A stretch of 16,509 nucleotides of DNA from Prevotella sp. UBA3675. Its GTDB lineage: Bacteria > Bacteroidota > Bacteroidia > Bacteroidales > Bacteroidaceae. Shown here piece after piece: positions 13,367-16,509 of the stretch. The notes beneath the pieces are model-generated. The model worked only from the letters and a program-made list of their open reading frames with translations, was not told the DNA's origin and did not search any database. The stretch's first letter is position 1, and the number at the start of each line of letters is the position of its first letter. A program made the translations under genes and the position numbers. The DNA is taken from contig DFJI01000011.1 in NCBI GenBank assembly GCA_002372235.1, positions 1-16,509 on the forward strand, in the 5' to 3' direction.

Positions 13367-14262
13367 ACGTACACATAAAAGACCTTCACCTGAAGAATCC
13401 TGTGATGACGGCCTCCGGCACGTTTGGCTACGGACTGGAGTTTCAAGACTTCGTGTCGCTCGACCAGATAGGCGGCATCATCGTGAAGGGCACTACGCTG
13501 AAGCCTCGTGAAGGCAATGACTATCCGCGCATGGCCGAGACCCCAATGGGTATGCTCAACTGCGTGGGGTTGCAGAACAAAGGAGTTGACTACTTCTGTG
13601 AGCACATCTATCCGCAGATAAAGGATATCGACACCAACATGATTGTAAACGTGAGCGGTTCCTCGCCCGACGACTATGCCGAGTGTGCAGCGCGTATTGA
13701 TGCGCTCGACAAGATCCCTGCCATCGAGCTGAACATATCCTGTCCTAACGTGAAGGATGGCGGCATGGCCTTTGGCGTGACCTGCGCAGGAGCCGAGAGT
13801 GTGGTCAGGGCTGTTCGTGAGCGTTATCACAAGACACTCATTGTGAAGCTCTCGCCCAACGTGACCAACATCTCAGAGATAGCCAAGAGTGTAGAGGCTG
13901 CTGGTGCCGATGCCGTGTCGCTCATCAATACGCTGATGGGCATGGCCGTCGATATAGAGAAGCGCAAGAAGGTGCTCTCCATTGGTACAGGTGGACTGAG
14001 CGGTCCCTGCGTCAAGCCGGTGGCGCTCCGAATGGTCTATCAGGTGGCTCACAGCGTGAACATCCCCGTCATTGGCCTGGGAGGCATCATGACTGCCGAG
14101 GATGCGCTTGAGTTCATCATGTGTGGTGCAACTGCCATTGAGATTGGAACAGCCAACTTCATTGATCCTGCTGTCACTGTCAAGGTGCGCGACGGTATCA
14201 ATGACTGGCTCGACCGTCACGGTTGTCAGTCGGTAGAAGAGATTATCGGTGCAATATCGTAA
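13354..14262 (+). CDS. pyrD: Dihydroorotate dehydrogenase B, catalytic subunit
   Basis: PyrD oxidises dihydroorotate to orotate using FMN and passes electrons to PyrK. The 302-residue TIM-barrel shows NPVMTASGTFGYG (15-27), KGTTLKPREGN (45-55), the substrate loop NCVGLQNKG (69-77), ELNISCPNVK with C130 as catalytic base (the residue that defines class 1 enzymes), VKLSPNV, GGLSGP, and the FMN phosphate sites GLGGI and GTANF. C130 and the adjacent pyrK establish subclass 1B rather than the quinone-linked class 2 enzyme. The ATG lies within the end of pyrK. The next gene starts 34 bp after its stop; no convincing terminator lies between. Confidence 0.96.
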   Translation: MARLDVHIKDLHLKNPVMTASGTFGYGLEFQDFVSLDQIGGIIVKGTTLKPREGNDYPRMAETPMGMLNCVGLQNKGVDYFCEHIYPQIKDIDTNMIVNVSGSSPDDYAECAARIDALDKIPAIELNISCPNVKDGGMAFGVTCAGAESVVRAVRERYHKTLIVKLSPNVTNISEIAKSVEAAGADAVSLINTLMGMAVDIEKRKKVLSIGTGGLSGPCVKPVALRMVYQVAHSVNIPVIGLGGIMTAEDALEFIMCGATAIEIGTANFIDPAVTVKVRDGINDWLDRHGCQSVEEIIGAIS

Positions 14263-14296
14263 TTACTGTATAACTAAAACTAATTTAACTTTAACA

Positions 14297-16509
14297 ATGA
14301 AAGCAAAATTACTTCTTTCTGTGATGTTGCTGGCAGGCAGTCTCTCGATGAGTGCCCAGCAACTGGCCTTCCCAGGCGCACAGGGATGGGGCCGCTTTGC
14401 CACGGGCGGACGCTCAGGCACGGTGTACCATGTGACTAACCTGAACGATTCAGGTACGGGTTCGCTTCGCGATGCCGTGAGTCAGCCTAACCGCATCGTG
14501 GTGTTCGACGTGAGTGGCGTCATTCGCATCAACTCGCGCATAACTTTTGCCAAGAACCTCTATGTGGCTGGTCAGACCGCACCGGGCGAGGGCATCACGG
14601 TCTATGGTGACGGTGTGTCGTTCTCGGGTGCCGACAACATCATCGTGCGCTATCTGCGTGTTCGAATGGGTGCCGTGGGCTCGAAGGATAAGGACTGTGC
14701 CGGTATTGCCAACGGTCAGAACATGATCTTCGACCACTGTTCGTTTGCATGGGGACAGGACGAGAACTTCTCCATCAACTGGGACAGCAAGGGAACGGCT
14801 CCGCAGAACATCACGCTCATGAACTCAATCGTGGGACAGGGATTGATGACGCACTCGGCTGGTGGACTGATGCAGGCCGACAATATCACGCTCTACCGCA
14901 TACTGCTGGTAGATAACTCTACGCGTAACTTCAAGGTGAAGGGCGTGAACCAGTATGTGAACAACCTGGTGTATAACTGGAAGAATGCAGCCTATAACAT
15001 GGGTGGCGACTCGCAGGGTACGAGCTATGTGAACATTGAGAACAACTTGTTCATCAACGGCCCGGCTGTGGGTGGCAATGGTCTGACTGGCGGTAACAGC
15101 GACTTCCACTTCTATGGCAACGACAACTGGCAGGATGCCAACCGTGACGGAGTCTTTAATCCGACGCTCTTCACGGGCGACGGTGGAGGCGACCGCCAGG
15201 CGCAGCCCTACGCTTATCCTGAACTGGAGAAGTGGGGTGGAAAGGATCTGATAGAGAAGCTGCTGCCCACGGTGGGTGCTTCGCTGCCTTACCGCGATCT
15301 GGCCGACTGCTACATGGTGGACGAGGTGCTCAGCTTCGGCAAGAAGGGCAAGCTGATCACGAACGAGAACGAACTGCCTATAGGTGTGCCGACATCTTGG
15401 AGCTGGTTCGCAGGTTCGAAGCCTCTGGATAGCGATGGCGACGGCATGCCCGACGAGTGGGAGGTGGACAATGCGACTGATCCGCAGAAAGACGATGCCA
15501 TGGTGCTTCGCGACAATGGTTATACCAATATAGAAAACTATATCAACAGCATCACGATTGACGACCGTCAGTACTTCCTGCGTGCTCCCTTGATGCTGTC
15601 GCTCGAATCATCGACCACCAACAGCCTCACACTGGCTTGGGCCGACTATAGTGACAACGAGGATGGCTTTATAGTGGAGATGAAGAAGGACGGAGCCTTT
15701 GCCGAGGTGGGCCGCACGGCTGCCAATGCTACTTCGTTTACGATTACCGATGCCTCGCTGCTGCCTGGCAAGCCATACGAGGTGCGTGTGTGTGCCTTTG
15801 ATGCTAAGGGCAAGTCGGCCTATACCGCCACTCTCACTGTGAAGACCCGTCCTGAGCAGGCCGACATCATAGATGCCGAGACGTTCACTGGCACAGGAGA
15901 GGGCGAGTGGCTGATCAACCCCACGGAAGATCAGGTCATCACTTTGACGGAGCCTACTCCGAAGACGGCAGTCGTCGTGCGCAGCGATGCTCATGTCACA
16001 CTCAATGGTACTGGCTATGTGAGTGGTTCTGCCTCGATGAACAAGACGGGCGAGGGCACTTTCACCGTGGTTACCGATCAGCAGTATGAGGGCGCTACGG
16101 TGCTGCACAAAGGCGTGTATGAGTTCTCGTCGCTGAAGAACGGCGGTGTGGCCAGCGCACTGGGCATGAGTCAGGAGTTTGCTCAGAACTGGGTGATGGA
16201 CGGCGGTGTCTATAAGTACACAGGTGCCACGACATCGACCAACCGTTCGGCAAAGCTCTACGACAATACAGAGCTGAACATTGCCAACAGCGCTGCCGTC
16301 GTGACCATGAACGGCAGTATTGAGGGAACGGGCAACTTCGAAGTTGGAGGTGCCGGAACCATCGCAGTGAATACGACCGACTTCTTCAAATTCGATGGCA
16401 ATCTTGTGATGAAGGGCGCTACGCTCAAGCTGAATTCGAAGGATGTCTCAGACAATGGCATTGGCTCGGCTTCTAAACTTGTGATGCAGGGCGGTACGTT
16501 TACGACCGT
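14297..16509 (+). CDS. Secreted PL1-type pectate lyase with FnIII and autotransporter-type repeats (3' truncated by window edge)
   Basis: An open frame from ATG 14297 runs off the window after 737 complete codons. Residues 1-21 are a signal peptide ending SMSAQ. FPGAQGWGRFATGG (25-38), NLNDSGTGSLRDAV (48-61) and AGQTAPGEGI (91-100) begin a pectate lyase family 1 right-handed beta-helix, extending to about 345; Bacteroidetes members of this type cleave pectin. DSDGDGMPDEWE (378-389) is the calcium-binding-like motif that often follows. Residues about 431-516 form a fibronectin type III domain. From about 540 the sequence resembles passenger-type beta-strand repeats (MNKTGEGTFTVVTDQQYEGATVL-like core at 581-603, given here for its KTGxGT...Y.G.T pattern). 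A C-terminal sorting domain may lie beyond the edge. The A/T-rich leader TAATTTAACTTTAAC has no clear -33 box. Confidence 0.88.
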   Translation, partial: MKAKLLLSVMLLAGSLSMSAQQLAFPGAQGWGRFATGGRSGTVYHVTNLNDSGTGSLRDAVSQPNRIVVFDVSGVIRINSRITFAKNLYVAGQTAPGEGITVYGDGVSFSGADNIIVRYLRVRMGAVGSKDKDCAGIANGQNMIFDHCSFAWGQDENFSINWDSKGTAPQNITLMNSIVGQGLMTHSAGGLMQADNITLYRILLVDNSTRNFKVKGVNQYVNNLVYNWKNAAYNMGGDSQGTSYVNIENNLFINGPAVGGNGLTGGNSDFHFYGNDNWQDANRDGVFNPTLFTGDGGGDRQAQPYAYPELEKWGGKDLIEKLLPTVGASLPYRDLADCYMVDEVLSFGKKGKLITNENELPIGVPTSWSWFAGSKPLDSDGDGMPDEWEVDNATDPQKDDAMVLRDNGYTNIENYINSITIDDRQYFLRAPLMLSLESSTTNSLTLAWADYSDNEDGFIVEMKKDGAFAEVGRTAANATSFTITDASLLPGKPYEVRVCAFDAKGKSAYTATLTVKTRPEQADIIDAETFTGTGEGEWLINPTEDQVITLTEPTPKTAVVVRSDAHVTLNGTGYVSGSASMNKTGEGTFTVVTDQQYEGATVLHKGVYEFSSLKNGGVASALGMSQEFAQNWVMDGGVYKYTGATTSTNRSAKLYDNTELNIANSAAVVTMNGSIEGTGNFEVGGAGTIAVNTTDFFKFDGNLVMKGATLKLNSKDVSDNGIGSASKLVMQGGTFTT

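Noticed and set aside
14286..14293. TAACTTTA as a -7 box for the pectate lyase gene
   Set aside because: It ends only 3 bp before the ATG, lacks the final G and has no -33 box; more likely part of an A/T-rich leader.

Overview
The window looks like chromosomal DNA of a Bacteroidales bacterium, most probably Prevotella or a close relative. The reasons are the TAnnTTTG-type -7 promoter boxes (several with a correctly spaced TTTG or TTG -33 box), A-rich instead of Shine-Dalgarno-like leaders, a DWLMFGRGPMF-type XRE regulator, a class 1B PyrK-PyrD pair and a Bacteroidetes-style PL1 pectate lyase. No rRNA, tRNA, insertion sequence or CRISPR array was found.

Layout. (1) 1-524: the tail of an AraC-type regulator, then an MNT nucleotidyltransferase antitoxin followed by only 25 codons of its HEPN partner. 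(2) 525-718: a promoter-bearing hairpin repeat that appears again, in tandem, at about 6976-7150. (3) 719-1630: a lipoprotein M48 metallopeptidase. (4) 6916 down to 1672, minus strand: copA-like P-type ATPase, clpS, clpA and aat with gaps of 48, 42 and 4 bp. The last three make a compact N-degron module: Aat makes Leu/Phe N-degrons, ClpS recognises them, and ClpA unfolds the substrate for ClpP. (5) 7173-8994: xth (AP endonuclease) and holA (Pol III delta), driven by the repeat-borne promoter and closed by a strong terminator. (6) 8995-9775: an AT-rich non-coding stretch with nested inverted repeats, leading to an XRE regulator. (7) A small secreted protein on the minus strand, divergent from a Sel1/MORN-repeat protein. 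(8) 12521-14262: pyrK-pyrD. (9) 14297 to the window end: a secreted PL1 pectate lyase with FnIII and autotransporter-type repeats, cut by the window edge.

Most unusual points. The CopA-like ATPase keeps its metal-binding, actuator, phosphorylation and membrane motifs but has essentially no nucleotide-binding domain: only about 27 residues separate DKTGTIT from the MSGD motif. The repeat element keeps a constant hairpin and a second hairpin whose sequence differs between copies while its self-complementarity is kept; in two copies the arm of that second hairpin supplies the -33 box of a promoter with identical 19-bp spacing. Two housekeeping enzymes (Aat, PyrK) carry in-frame low-complexity or tandem-repeat insertions in surface loops. 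I did not find a convincing new multi-gene defence system; the HEPN/MNT pair is a broken known type.
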